A stretch of 64,000 bases of DNA from Streptomyces cathayae (GTDB lineage Bacteria > Actinomycetota > Actinomycetes > Streptomycetales > Streptomycetaceae), in assembly GCF_029760955.1 (NCBI RefSeq), contig NZ_CP121682.1, positions 6,652,501 through 6,716,500 of the forward strand, in the 5' to 3' direction. The notes beneath the pieces were generated by a model. The model was not told where the DNA came from and made no database searches. It saw only the letters and a program-made list of their open reading frames with translations. The first letter of the stretch is position 1; each line of letters begins with the position of its first letter. A program made the position numbers and the translations under genes. Shown here piece by piece: positions 11,210 to 22,904 of this stretch.

Positions 11210-12646
11210 GTGAGATCCGCGCCCACCATCCTGCATCTCGACATGGATGCCTTCTTCGCCTCGGTCGAGCAGGCGTCCAAGCCGAGCCTGCGGGGGAAAG
11301 CCGTGGTGGTGGGCGGGCTCGGGCCACGTGGAGTGGTCGCCACCGCTTCGTACGAGGCCCGGCTCTTCGGCATCCGTTCCGCGCTGCCCATGGCGCAGGC
11401 GCGACGGCTCGCGCCGAACGCGGCGTATCTCGTGCCGCGCTTCGCGTTCTACCGGTCGATCAGCGACCAGGTGATGGGGCTGCTGCGGGCGCTGTCGCCG
11501 CTGGTGGAGCCCTTGAGCCTGGACGAGGCGTTCGTGGACCTGGAGGACGGCGGGGCGGCCTGGGACGAGCGGTCGGCCCGGCTGGCCGGGGCGAGACTGC
11601 GCGCGGACATACGGGCGGTCACCGGGCTCACCGGGTCCGTCGGGCTCGCCGCCTCCAAGATGCTGGCGAAGATCGCCTCGGAGCAGGCGAAGCCCGACGG
11701 GCTGGTGCTCATCGAGCCGGGGAGGGAGCGGTCCCTGCTGGCACCGCTCCCGGTCCGGACGCTGCCGGGGGTGGGGCCCGCCACCGGTGACCACCTGCGC
11801 AGGGCCGGGATCCACACGATCGACGAGCTCGCCGAGGCCGGGGAGGACGAGCTGGTGCGGTTGCTCGGCAAGGCACACGGACACGCGCTGTACGCCATGG
11901 CCCTGGCACGGGACGAACGGCCCGTGGTGGCCGAGCGGGAGACGAAGTCGGTGTCGGTCGAGGACACGTACGACGTGGACATTCACGACCGGGTGCGGGT
12001 CGGGACGGAGGTGCGGCGGCTCGCCGATCGCTGTGTGCGCAGGCTGCGGGGAGCAGGGCTGGCGGGACGGACCATCGTGCTGAAGGTGCGGCGCTACGAC
12101 TTCTCGACGCTCACCCGGTCCGAGACGCTGCGGGGCCCCACGGACGATCCGACGGTGGTGCGTGAGGCGGCGGCGCGGTTGCTGGGGTCGGTCGACACGA
12201 CGGGCGGAGTACGGCTGCTGGGGGTGGGGGTCAGCGGGCTCGCGGACTACACCCAGGAGGACTTGTTCGCGCAGGCGGCGGGGGGCCGGGGGGAGGAGTC
12301 GCCGGGCGAGGAGGCGCAGATGGCCGCACCCGCGGAGGAGGAGCGGCGGACGAGCGTGGAGCGGAGCTGGCCGGCCGGGCACGATGTACGGCACACCGAG
12401 TACGGGCACGGGTGGGTCCAGGGCAGCGGCCTGGGCCGGGTCACGGTCCGGTTCGAGACACCCGGCTCGGCGGTGGGACGGGTGAGGACCTTCCGCACCG
12501 ACGACCCGGCCCTGCAGCCGGCGGATCCGCTGCCCCTGGTGGATCGAAGCCTCGGCGAGAGCGAGAGGCCGCAGGGTGGTGCGGAGACGAGCGATGGCTC
12601 GGGGGCGGGTCCCGGGGGCATGGATCCGGGGCACTCACAGGTGTGA
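11210..12646 (+). CDS. dinB: DNA polymerase IV (Y-family translesion polymerase)
   Basis: 478 aa. Y-family motifs are present: LDMDAFFASVEQ (metal-binding Asp), SLDEAFVDL (catalytic Asp-Glu) and SVGLAASKMLAKIASEQAKP. A helix-hairpin-helix follows (LPGVGPATGDHLRRAGI), then the little-finger domain. QEDLF at 349–353 fits a beta-clamp binding pentapeptide. The C-terminal ~120 residues beyond it are longer than in E. coli DinB and resemble the actinobacterial extension. The polymerase copies damaged templates at replication forks. Confidence 0.93.
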   Translation: MRSAPTILHLDMDAFFASVEQASKPSLRGKAVVVGGLGPRGVVATASYEARLFGIRSALPMAQARRLAPNAAYLVPRFAFYRSISDQVMGLLRALSPLVEPLSLDEAFVDLEDGGAAWDERSARLAGARLRADIRAVTGLTGSVGLAASKMLAKIASEQAKPDGLVLIEPGRERSLLAPLPVRTLPGVGPATGDHLRRAGIHTIDELAEAGEDELVRLLGKAHGHALYAMALARDERPVVAERETKSVSVEDTYDVDIHDRVRVGTEVRRLADRCVRRLRGAGLAGRTIVLKVRRYDFSTLTRSETLRGPTDDPTVVREAAARLLGSVDTTGGVRLLGVGVSGLADYTQEDLFAQAAGGRGEESPGEEAQMAAPAEEERRTSVERSWPAGHDVRHTEYGHGWVQGSGLGRVTVRFETPGSAVGRVRTFRTDDPALQPADPLPLVDRSLGESERPQGGAETSDGSGAGPGGMDPGHSQV

Positions 12647-12683
12647 GTGGGCCGCGGGCTTCGTGCTCCGGTTCCGGGGGCTC

Positions 12684-13061
12684 TCAGGCGTGGCGGTCGT
12701 CGCGGTCGGCGAGTTTGCCGAAGTCGCGGTCCGGAAGCGGGGGAGGCGCGGAGATGTCCAGACCGTAGTGGTGGTAGAGCTGGAGTTCCTGCTCCGGGGA
12801 GAGGTGGCGGCCCACGCCGAAGTCGGGGGCGTCCTTGATCAGGGCGCGTTCGAAGGGAATGTGGAGGCTGCCGTCGATCAGCTCGCTCGGCTCCAGGGGG
12901 ACGAAGGCGTCCCTGCTGAACAGGCCGGTGCGTATCGCCGCCCACTCGGGTATGCCGGTGGCGTCGTCGAGATAGACCTCGTCGATGGTGCCGATCCGGG
13001 TCCCGTTGCGGTCGAAGGCCTTGCGGCCGATCAGGTTGCGCGGATCGATGTCGGTCTGCAC
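12684..13061 (-). CDS. PRC-barrel domain protein
   Basis: 125 aa. The PRC-barrel lies at residues 6–80 (NLIGRKAFDRNGTRIGTIDE; GIPEWAAIR), followed by an acidic, proline-containing tail. PRC barrels occur in photosynthetic reaction centres, RimM and many small actinobacterial proteins of unknown function. The GTG start has GGAGGG 6 nt upstream. It is convergent with dinB and divergent from the riboswitch–gcvP unit. Confidence 0.82.
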   Translation of the reverse strand: MQTDIDPRNLIGRKAFDRNGTRIGTIDEVYLDDATGIPEWAAIRTGLFSRDAFVPLEPSELIDGSLHIPFERALIKDAPDFGVGRHLSPEQELQLYHHYGLDISAPPPLPDRDFGKLADRDDRHA

Positions 13062-13185
13062 GGGCCCTCCACTGGTCGCAATCCGCAGTCATTCGTCAGC
13101 ACTACGAAACGGCACAATCGGTCCGGCGGCCACTCGAAGGTCCGGGGGTTGCCCTCGCTGGTACGCTGGCAGCGGCTGCTGACCC

Positions 13186-13395
13186 CGTGCGGGAGAGTCC
13201 TCCGGACACCATCGGAGGGCGCCGAAGGAGCAAATCCTCCCCGGAAACTCTCAGGCCCACGTACCGCATGGACGAGGTCACTCTGGAAAGCAGGGCGGGT
13301 GTCGACGGCTCCCGCTCTCACCGACGGTGAAAGCCGGACGCCCTGCGGCGGTCCGGTGAAGCTCTCAGGTTGAGATGACAGAGGGGGAGGCCGTC
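13186..13395 (+). promoter_or_regulatory. Tandem glycine riboswitch upstream of gcvP
   Basis: Two glycine aptamers lie in series. The first (~13186–13299) shows GGGAGAGTCC, GGGCGCCGAAGGAGCAA and AACTCTCAGGC. The second (~13304–13392) shows CGACGGTGAAAGCCGGACGC and GAAGCTCTCAGG. The layout matches the cooperative two-aptamer glycine riboswitch that turns on glycine-cleavage genes. It lies 54 nt upstream of the gcvP start, and gcvP is the only gene it can control here. Confidence 0.93.
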
Positions 13396-13448
13396 CGGGC
13401 ACCCGTCATGGTGCCCCTCGAAGGTCGTCAGACCAGGAGGCCTCCACA

Positions 13449-16334
<2,886 letters not shown>

Positions 16335-16367
16335 CGCGGAGGGCCCGGTCACCGGGACCGAGGAGTG

Positions 16368-16409
16368 GAAGGGCTCCGCTTCGGCCGCAGGGCCGAAGCG
16401 GAGCCCTTC
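16368..16409. terminator. Bidirectional terminator between gcvP and the TOBE regulator
   Basis: A perfect 19-bp stem (16368–16386 with 16391–16409) with a 4-nt GCAG loop lies between two convergent genes. Confidence 0.85.
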
Positions 16410-16430
16410 GGCGTACCGCTTCCGCTTCCG

Positions 16431-16826
16431 TCAGACGCGATCGATATGGACGTTTGTCGACTTCACACGGGCGGTGGCCTCCATGCCGACCTCCAGTCCG
16501 AGCTCCTCGACGGCCTCGCGGGTCAGCAGCGAGACCAGGCGGTGCGGACCCGCCTGGATCTCGACCTGGGCCGCCACGTCGCCGAGTGTGATCGCGGTGA
16601 CGATGCCGGGGAAGGCGTTGCGGGCCGAGGTGTACGGCGTGCCCTCCTCGGTGGCGCCGGCCTTCGCGAGGCCGACGGAGAACGCGGCCAGGGCCCGCCC
16701 CTCGATGAGCCGTCGTCCGCCTTCGTCGCGATGGGTGGTGAGCCGGCCCGCGTCCGCCCAGCGTCGGGCGGTGTCCGGGCTGACGCCGAGCAGCCGTGCT
16801 GCCTGGCCGATCGTGTAGGACTGCAT
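16431..16826 (-). CDS. HTH–TOBE domain regulator (molybdate-binding type)
   Basis: 131 aa. Residues 1–60 are an excisionase/MerR-like helix-turn-helix (YTIGQAARLLGVSPDTARRW). Residues ~70–131 are a TOBE/Mop fold (SARNAFPGIVTAITLGD; GPHRLVSLLTREAVEELGL) that binds molybdate or similar oxyanions. It is probably a small ModE-like regulator. It is likely leaderless from ATG 16826: TATCGT on the minus strand (16834–16839) lies 7 nt upstream. No modABC genes are adjacent. Confidence 0.82.
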   Translation of the reverse strand: MQSYTIGQAARLLGVSPDTARRWADAGRLTTHRDEGGRRLIEGRALAAFSVGLAKAGATEEGTPYTSARNAFPGIVTAITLGDVAAQVEIQAGPHRLVSLLTREAVEELGLEVGMEATARVKSTNVHIDRV

Positions 16827-16882
16827 GCCGATCACGATAGGCGGCGAGCGGAACCGGGCGGCGCGGAGCCGCCCGGTGGAGC

Positions 16883-17086
16883 TCAGGCGGAGGTCATCAC
16901 CGCGGGGCCCCCGGGACGCTGCGGGGCGATGCTCCTGCCGTCGGGCAGGAGTTCACCGGTGTCCTCGAAGAGCACGACACCGTTGCACAGCAGGCTCCAG
17001 CCTTGTTCCGGGTGGTGCGCCACGAGACGGGCGGACTCCCGGTCGGCGGATTCGGCTGAGGGGCACGGTGACGGATGCTGGCACAT
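16883..17086 (-). CDS. DUF5999-type small Streptomyces protein
   Basis: 67 aa from the ATG that gives MCQHPSPCPSAESADRESA, followed by HPEQGWSLLCNGVVLFED and GELLPDG. The composition and these stretches match the small Streptomyces family DUF5999, of unknown function. Three cysteines near the N-terminus (MCQH, PCPS) and in LLCNG could bind metal. The longer upstream frame looks non-coding. Confidence 0.72.
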   Translation of the reverse strand: MCQHPSPCPSAESADRESARLVAHHPEQGWSLLCNGVVLFEDTGELLPDGRSIAPQRPGGPAVMTSA

Positions 17087-17480
17087 GGATGGGATCTTTC
17101 GCTCTGTGGTGACCTGTGGGTTGGCTGTTGTCTCTGTTGCGCGGCGTGAAACCTCGTTCATGGCCGCCCCCCGTTGTCCTAGGTCGGTCGGAAACAAGTG
17201 TTGCCCTCCGGACGGCGATCCGCAGGGATTTCGCGGCACCGCCCCTCACAGGTCGATGACGCGTCACCCGCGCGGACGGTTCACCTCAACTGCACTGTCA
17301 CTTCGGGTGGTTCCGTATGGCCGGATGAGGCTAGTCCGAGGGCTCGGAGCGCTCGGAGCGCTCGGGGCAGCTCGGGCCGGGGAGGCTCGGGGCGTGCGCG
17401 TGCCCCGCCGCGGGGATCGGGCGGCGGGGCACGGGAGTGGTCGTGCGGGAGGGGCGGGGACGCGTGCGATCGCGTGTCGG
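17087..17480. other. Intergenic region with a hairpin downstream of the 17.5-kb gene
   Basis: No supported gene. It holds a tandem GCTCGGAGC-type repeat near 17340–17365 and a perfect 13-bp hairpin at 17399–17433 with a 9-nt loop. The hairpin lies downstream of the minus-strand gene ending at 17481 and is its probable terminator. The part near 17087–17230 is upstream of DUF5999 and should hold its promoter; no clear −10 was fixed. Confidence 0.55.
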
Positions 17481-18065
17481 TCAGGCGGGTGAGCCGAGCA
17501 GGCGGTCGGGCGTCGCCCGGTGGGTCAGCACCGGGAGGAGTTCCGCGACCAGGTGCGGGCGGTGGGCCGCGATACCGGGCGGCGCGGGGGCGAGCGGGAC
17601 GAGCAGGTCGGTGGCGGCGGGATGGCCGGTGGCGCCGTCCGCGGTGCGGTCGCCGTGCAGCCAGAGGGTCAGCATGTAGAGGCCGGGCACCGACAACAGC
17701 CGGGGCTGGTACGGCTGCGACAGGGACTCGGCCTGGCGCAGGGCCAGTTCGGTGGAGGCGATGTACGGACCCTCGAAGAAGCGGGAGAAGGTCCAGCCGT
17801 CGGGGGTCAGTACGGTGTCGGCCGCGGCCACCGCCCGGTCGCCGCAGCGGATCAGGAAGCGCCAGCCGGCCAGTCGCGTCGCGGACACGCCCTCGGCGGT
17901 GATCCGGTCCAGGACGTGCACGGGCAGAGGCAGTTCGGGTGAGACCGGACCCTGGGCACCGAGGAGGGAGGGGGTTCGGGCCTCGCTGACCGCGGTGGGG
18001 GAGGAGAGTGCGGTGAGGACGGAACGCAGTGCGGGCGCGGGGGCCGGGGGGACATGAAGGGGCAT
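17481..18065 (-). CDS. Hypothetical protein, 194 aa
   Basis: Not recognised. ATG 18065 has GAGG 9 nt upstream; an upstream GTG/ATG would add 9 residues. A Pro/Ala-rich N-terminus precedes a globular middle part (GWRFLIRCGDRAVAAADTVL; FSRFFEGPYIASTELALRQA) and a region with LPGLYMLTLWLHG-like hydrophobic strands. There is no signal peptide or membrane helix. Codon bias supports a real gene. Confidence 0.65.
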   Translation of the reverse strand: MPLHVPPAPAPALRSVLTALSSPTAVSEARTPSLLGAQGPVSPELPLPVHVLDRITAEGVSATRLAGWRFLIRCGDRAVAAADTVLTPDGWTFSRFFEGPYIASTELALRQAESLSQPYQPRLLSVPGLYMLTLWLHGDRTADGATGHPAATDLLVPLAPAPPGIAAHRPHLVAELLPVLTHRATPDRLLGSPA

Positions 18066-18619
18066 GGTGGGTCGCCTCTCATTCGAAGGCACGGTGGCAC
18101 GAGGGCGGGGCGGACGACGCTGTCAGCTCGCGAAGGGTCGGAAGGCAGGGGCCGGGGGCCTGAGCGCGGGAGGTGGGGGTGAGGACTGCCGCACGTCACC
18201 TCGAGGGCTGGATCACTCGACCGTGGGCGCCAACCTTCTGCCCTGTCCACGGAGTTTATACGACGCGTGTTCGGGCTGTGTTTCCACTAGCTGTTTTCGA
18301 CCCGTTGAACAAGGGTACTTCTGGTCGACGAAAAGGGGGAATCATCCCGATTTAGAGCCGGGTGCACAGCGATGACCTCGATAAACGGCTGTGAAGTGGT
18401 AGGCCTATTTTCATCGGCGTTTTTCACGAGTCAGTCATCGCGTTGTTGCGTGCCCTGTCGGCCATGCCGCGTGAATGTGCCAGTGGACACATTCGACCAG
18501 CGTAGCGGTCCGCAGATCGGTCCGGGGCGTTATCGATCGCATCCACGGGGCATCCTCCCCTGTGGACCGGGACCCCGGCGGCCGATCATCGGGCCGCCCA
18601 GCCGAGGAAGGACGCTTCG
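18066..18619. other. 554-bp intergenic region of lower GC
   Basis: No gene is supported. From about 18240 to 18490 the sequence is clearly richer in A/T than its surroundings (TTTATACGAC, GATTTAGAGC, CTATTTTCATC, GTTTTTCACG) and contains many stops in all frames. It separates divergent genes, so it should hold both promoters, but no specific −10/−35 pair stood out. Confidence 0.5.
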
Positions 18620-20137
18620 ATGGGGGAGAAGGTGGTGGCAGGCGGGTTCGACCTGTCCGATCGCCAGCGCTACCGCGACAAGCTCCGCAGGTGCCTGGCG
18701 GGCTTGGAGCGACTCCTGGCGGAGAAGCGGTTCGACCGCCCCAAGAACCTTGTGGGGCTGGAGATCGAATTGAATCTCACGGGCGCCGACGGCATGCCGA
18801 AAATGTTGAATGGACAAGTCCTCGAACGGATCGCGAGCCGGGACTTCCAGACAGAACTCGCCATGTTCAACCTGGAAGTCAACATAGCTCCACACCGTTT
18901 GGACGGGCGGGTATTCGACCGGCTCACCGAGGAACTGCGCACCTCACTCGCGTACGCCGACCGGAAAGCCGCCGAGGTGGACGCCGGGATCGTGATGATC
19001 GGTATTCTGCCGACGCTGGACCGCGACGACCTCGTCTCCTCGAATCTCTCCGAAGTCGACCGCTACACCCTGCTCAACGACCAGATCGTGGCCGCCCGTG
19101 GAGAGGACTTCAGCCTCGACATCGACGGGGTGGAACACCTCAGCTGCACCTCCAAGTCCATCGCGCCCGAGGCCGCCTGCACCTCGGTGCAACTGCACCT
19201 CCAGGTCACTCCGGCCCGCTTCGCCGACGTGTGGAACGCGGCCCAGGCGGTCGCCGCCGCCCAGATCGCCGTCGGCGCCAACTCGCCCTTCCTGTTCGGC
19301 CGCGAACTGTGGCGCGAGTCCCGGCCGCCGCTGTTCCAGCAGTCCACCGACACCCGGCCGCCCGAACTGCAGGCACAGGGCGTACGGCCGCGCACCTGGT
19401 TCGGGGAGCGCTGGGTCACCTCGGCGTTCGACCTCTTCGAGGAGAATCTGCGCTACTACCCGGCCCTCCTGCCCATCTGCGACGACGAGGACCCGCTCGA
19501 GGTGCTGGACAAGGACGGCACCCCCACGCTCGCCGAACTCGTCCTGCACAACGGCACCGTCTACCGCTGGAACCGCCCGGTCTACGGCGTCGCCGACGGC
19601 GTCCCCCACCTGCGGGTGGAGAACCGGGTCCTGCCCGCCGGGCCCACCGTCGTCGACGTCGTCGCCAACGCGGCGTTCTACTACGGTCTGGTCCGCGCCC
19701 TCGCGGAGGACAGCCGCCCGGTGTGGACCCGGCTGCCCTTCGAGGCCGCCGCCGCCAACTTCGACGCCGCCTGCAGGCACGGCATCGAAGCCCGCCTGAC
19801 CTGGCCCCGGCGCGGGCGCTACGGCGGTACGGCCGAGGTGGACGCGGTCACCCTCGTACGCGACGAGCTGCTGCCGCTGGCCGAGGCGGGACTGGACGCG
19901 TGGGGCATCGAGCCGGTGGACCGGGACCTGTACCTGGGCGTGATCGAGGAGCGCTGCCGGCGCCGGCAGAACGGCGCGAGCTGGCAGGCCGCGACCTTCC
20001 ACCGGGCCCTGGACGGCGGCCTGGCCCGGGATGCGGCGCTGGCCGCCACCACCCGGCGCTACCGCGAGCTGATGCTGAAGGGCGATCCGGTCCACACCTG
20101 GCCCGTCGGCCTCCCGGACCCGGTACCCGCGGCCTGA
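18620..20137 (+). CDS. Glutamate–cysteine ligase family 2-like carboxylate-amine ligase
   Basis: 505 aa. It starts at ATG 18620 after GGAAGGACG. GCS2-like features include LVGLEIELNLTG near residue 50 (substrate/metal Glu residues), LEVNIAPHRLDG, and VQLHLQVTPARFADVWNAAQ, which match the ATP-grasp-like glutamyl ligase fold. It probably couples glutamate to an amine with ATP; the true substrate is unknown. Streptomyces makes mycothiol rather than glutathione, so a classical glutathione role is unlikely (established knowledge). Confidence 0.78.
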   Translation: MGEKVVAGGFDLSDRQRYRDKLRRCLAGLERLLAEKRFDRPKNLVGLEIELNLTGADGMPKMLNGQVLERIASRDFQTELAMFNLEVNIAPHRLDGRVFDRLTEELRTSLAYADRKAAEVDAGIVMIGILPTLDRDDLVSSNLSEVDRYTLLNDQIVAARGEDFSLDIDGVEHLSCTSKSIAPEAACTSVQLHLQVTPARFADVWNAAQAVAAAQIAVGANSPFLFGRELWRESRPPLFQQSTDTRPPELQAQGVRPRTWFGERWVTSAFDLFEENLRYYPALLPICDDEDPLEVLDKDGTPTLAELVLHNGTVYRWNRPVYGVADGVPHLRVENRVLPAGPTVVDVVANAAFYYGLVRALAEDSRPVWTRLPFEAAAANFDAACRHGIEARLTWPRRGRYGGTAEVDAVTLVRDELLPLAEAGLDAWGIEPVDRDLYLGVIEERCRRRQNGASWQAATFHRALDGGLARDAALAATTRRYRELMLKGDPVHTWPVGLPDPVPAA

Positions 20138-20229
20138 CGACACCGGGGCGGGCCCACCGCGGACCGCCCGTCGGGCCGTCGGAGGCTGCCCGCATACTGA
20201 TCGGACGGATCGGTGATGTGGAGGCAGCT

Positions 20230-21030
20230 GTGCAGGCGGAGGCGGGCCCGCGGGCCGATGAGTATCCTCAGCGGCGGCTCACGCGGACGATGCTCCGCAA
20301 CGAGACGCTGCTCGTGCTCGCGGTGTCGCTCGGGGCGAGCGGAGTGTCCGCGCTGATCAGCTTCATCGGCTCGGTCACCCGGCCGGGCGGCCTGAAGGAC
20401 CAGGCGGCCACCCTCAACGCCTCGGCGGCACCGGGCCGTCCCTGGCTCGACCTGGCCTGGCAGCTCTTCGGGATCACCACCGCGCTCGTTCCCGTCGCGC
20501 TCGTCGCGCACTTCCTGCTGCGCGAAGGCGCGGGACTGCGCGTGCTCGGGTTCGACCGCACCCGGCCCTGGTCCGACCTCGGCCGCGGGGCGGCGGTCGC
20601 GGCGGTCATCGGCAGCAGCGGCATCGCCTTCTACCTGGCCGCGCGCGAGCTCGGCTTCAACCTCACCGTGGTGCCCGAGGCGCTGCCCGAGGTGTGGTGG
20701 AAGTTCCCCGTGCTGATCCTCGCGGCACTGCAGAACTCGATCCTCGAGGAGGTCATCGTCCTCGCGTACCTGCTGCGCCGGCTCGAGCAGCTGGGCTGGA
20801 CACCGGGCGCCGCGACGGCGGCGAGTGCGGTGCTGCGCGGTTCGTACCACCTCTACCAGGGCATCGGCGGTTTCATCGGCAACATGGTCATGGGTGTGGT
20901 GTTCGTGTTCCTCTACCGCCGCTGGGGCCGGGTGGGTCCCCTGGTGGTCGCGCACACGCTGCTCGACATCGGTGCGTTCGTGGGGTACGCGCTGCTCGCG
21001 GGCAAGGTGGGCTGGCTGCCCACGGCCTGA
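20230..21030 (+). CDS. CPBP family intramembrane metalloprotease
   Basis: 266 aa. GTG 20230 has GGAGG 5 nt upstream. There are about seven membrane helices. The Abi/CPBP motifs are present: EE in NSILEEVIVLAYLLRRL, the R-x3-H-like SAVLRGSYHLYQG and the final His in VVAHTLLDIG. Bacterial members may process membrane substrates; the target is unknown. Convergent with phzF across a terminator. Confidence 0.86.
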   Translation: MQAEAGPRADEYPQRRLTRTMLRNETLLVLAVSLGASGVSALISFIGSVTRPGGLKDQAATLNASAAPGRPWLDLAWQLFGITTALVPVALVAHFLLREGAGLRVLGFDRTRPWSDLGRGAAVAAVIGSSGIAFYLAARELGFNLTVVPEALPEVWWKFPVLILAALQNSILEEVIVLAYLLRRLEQLGWTPGAATAASAVLRGSYHLYQGIGGFIGNMVMGVVFVFLYRRWGRVGPLVVAHTLLDIGAFVGYALLAGKVGWLPTA

Positions 21031-21044
21031 ACGACCCGGAGACC

Positions 21045-21083
21045 GCGAAGGGGCGCACCGGCACGGCCGGTGCGCCCCTTCGC
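21045..21083. terminator. Bidirectional terminator between CPBP and PhzF genes
   Basis: A perfect 18-bp stem (21045–21062 with 21066–21083) with a 3-nt ACG loop lies between convergent genes. Confidence 0.85.
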
Positions 21084-21098
21084 CGTTCCGGTGCCCGG

Positions 21099-21914
21099 TC
21101 AGGCCAGGAGCTCGCCCTCGATGACCGTCACCGCCCGTCCGCCCAGCAGGGTGCGCTCGCCGCACAGCTCCGTACGGACGCGGCCGGAGCGGGGTGATGC
21201 CTGGAGGCCGGTGAGGCCGGGGCGTCCGAGACGCTCGGACCAGTAGGGGGCCAGTGCGGTGTGGGCGCTGCCGGTGACGGGGTCCTCGTCGATGCCGACG
21301 TTCGGGAAGAAGCAGCGGGAGACGAAGTCGTAGTCCCCGGACGGATCCGCTGCGCGGGCGGTGGCGATGACGCCGCGCTCGGAGTGGGCGCCGAGGGCCT
21401 TCAGATCGGGCCGCAGGGCGTGGACGGTCCGCTCGTCGGCGACCTCGACCAGCAGGTCTCCGACGTTCGGGCCGGTGTCGAAGGCCGTGAGCGGTTCGGT
21501 GCCCAGCGCGTCGGCGATCCCCGCGGGGACGTCGAGCCGGGTGAGCGGCGCCGTGGGGAAGTCGAGGGTCACGGAGCCGTCCTCGGCCGGCGTCGCGACG
21601 AGGACACCACTGAGGGTGGCGAACCGGACGGGGCCCTCGTGGGCGCCGGTGGTGTGCAGGACGTGCGCGGTGGCCAGGGTCGCGTGGCCGCACATCGCGA
21701 CCTCGGTGGCGGGGGTGAACCAGCGCAGCGCCCAGTCGGCCGTGCCGCCCGCGGGCAGCGGGTGCGCGAAGGCGGTTTCGGCGTGGTTGACCTCCAGGGC
21801 GACGTTCTGGAGCCAGGTGTCGTCCGGGAACGCCTCCGTGTCCAGGAGCAGGACTCCGGCGGGATTGCCGGAGAAGGGCCGGTCGGTGAAGGCGTCGACG
21901 ATTCGAATGCGCAT
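21099..21914 (-). CDS. PhzF family isomerase/epimerase
   Basis: 271 aa. The N-terminus RIRIVDAFTDRPFSGNPAGV is the PhzF hallmark, with the catalytic Glu in NHAETAF, and the second half shows DEDPVTGSAHTALAPYW. PhzF-like enzymes isomerise small metabolites; outside phenazine clusters the substrate is unknown. Start ATG 21914: TACCGT (minus strand, 21921–21926) lies 6 nt upstream, indicating a leaderless mRNA. Confidence 0.88.
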   Translation of the reverse strand: MRIRIVDAFTDRPFSGNPAGVLLLDTEAFPDDTWLQNVALEVNHAETAFAHPLPAGGTADWALRWFTPATEVAMCGHATLATAHVLHTTGAHEGPVRFATLSGVLVATPAEDGSVTLDFPTAPLTRLDVPAGIADALGTEPLTAFDTGPNVGDLLVEVADERTVHALRPDLKALGAHSERGVIATARAADPSGDYDFVSRCFFPNVGIDEDPVTGSAHTALAPYWSERLGRPGLTGLQASPRSGRVRTELCGERTLLGGRAVTVIEGELLA

Positions 21915-22034
21915 GCCCTGACGGTACGGGCTGAGCAAAGCCGCAGGCCAAGGCCGATGCGGGCGCGTCGGACCGGCCGCACGGGTCCCTCCGCCCGGAA
22001 ACAGGCAGCCGAGGGGTTGTTCGACGACAGTCAC

Positions 22035-22044
22035 CGATATATCG
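22035..22044. promoter_or_regulatory. CGATATATCG palindrome upstream of padR (candidate operator)
   Basis: A perfect 10-bp palindrome followed by a related half (GTATCGCGA, 22050–22058) lies 46 nt before the PadR start. PadR regulators commonly repress themselves through AT-centred dyads of this kind. Confidence 0.45.
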
Positions 22045-22089
22045 TTGGAGTATCGCGACAGATCGACGATGGAATGGAGAGTGGTTGCG

Positions 22090-22719
22090 ATGCGTACCCA
22101 TGGTGGCGAGCGCGGCCAGGGCGGCCCGCGGGGCGGCCGGGGCGACTTCGAGCGGCTGCGCGCCGCGTTCGGGCCCTTCGGCCCCCCGGGGTCCGGTGGT
22201 CACGGCGGCCCCGGCTTCGGCCCGGGTTTCGGACACGGCCCCTGGAGCGGTGGCCGAGGGCGTGGCGGGCCGAGGGGAAGGGCGCGGCGCGGTGACGTGC
22301 GCGCCTCGATCCTCGCCCTGCTGAAGGAACGCCCGATGCACGGCTACGAGATGATCCAGGAGATCGCCGAGCGCAGCGGCGGGGCGTGGAAGCCCAGTCC
22401 CGGCTCGGTGTACCCCAACCTGCAGCTGCTGGAGGACGAAGGGCTGATCGTCAGCGAGTCCGAGGGCGGCAAGAAGCTGTTCGCACTCACCGACACCGGT
22501 CGCACGGCGGCCGACGAAGGCCCCGAGGCGCCGTGGGAAGAGGCCTCGCGCGGGGTCGACTGGGAGGCGCTGGGCGAGATCCGGCAGGCCGGGTTCGGTC
22601 TGATGGAGGCCTTCGGGCAGGTCTGGAAGACCGGCAGCAAGGAGCAGCGGGAGAAGGCGCTCATCGTCATCAACGAAGCCCGCAAGAAGCTGTACCTGAT
22701 CCTCGCCGACGACGACTGA
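22090..22719 (+). CDS. PadR family transcriptional regulator
   Basis: 209 aa. GGAGAG lies 8 nt before ATG 22090. A Gly/Arg-rich, Phe-containing low-complexity N-terminus of ~65 residues precedes the PadR winged helix (DVRASILALLKERPMHGYEM; PSPGSVYPNLQLLEDEGLI) and a C-terminal dimerisation helix. The glycine-rich tail is longer than in typical PadR proteins. No target gene is obvious beside it. Confidence 0.88.
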   Translation: MRTHGGERGQGGPRGGRGDFERLRAAFGPFGPPGSGGHGGPGFGPGFGHGPWSGGRGRGGPRGRARRGDVRASILALLKERPMHGYEMIQEIAERSGGAWKPSPGSVYPNLQLLEDEGLIVSESEGGKKLFALTDTGRTAADEGPEAPWEEASRGVDWEALGEIRQAGFGLMEAFGQVWKTGSKEQREKALIVINEARKKLYLILADDD

Positions 22720-22787
22720 GGGCGGACGCGCGGCCCTGAGGGAACTCGGGGAAACCCGGGGAAACCCCAGGAAACCTGGGAGAAGCA

Positions 22788-22821
22788 GCCCGGCTCTCCT
22801 CCTCGAGGAGGAGAGCCGGGC
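22788..22821 (+). terminator. Perfect 34-nt palindrome after padR
   Basis: 17-nt arms (22788–22804 and 22805–22821) with no spacer form a strong GC hairpin 68 nt after the padR stop. The preceding 45 bp contain four imperfect GGAAACC-type repeats. Confidence 0.75.
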
Positions 22822-22904
22822 CCTGCGTGTCCACTTCCCGTGGGACGGGAAGATGCTCCTCGCCGGGGATGACCCGGACCTGCGGGACTGATGGGGTGGA
22901 GGAC

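Noticed and set aside
22741..22785. GGAAACC-type short repeats as a possible CRISPR fragment
   Set aside because: Only four imperfect units with no spacers; no cas genes.
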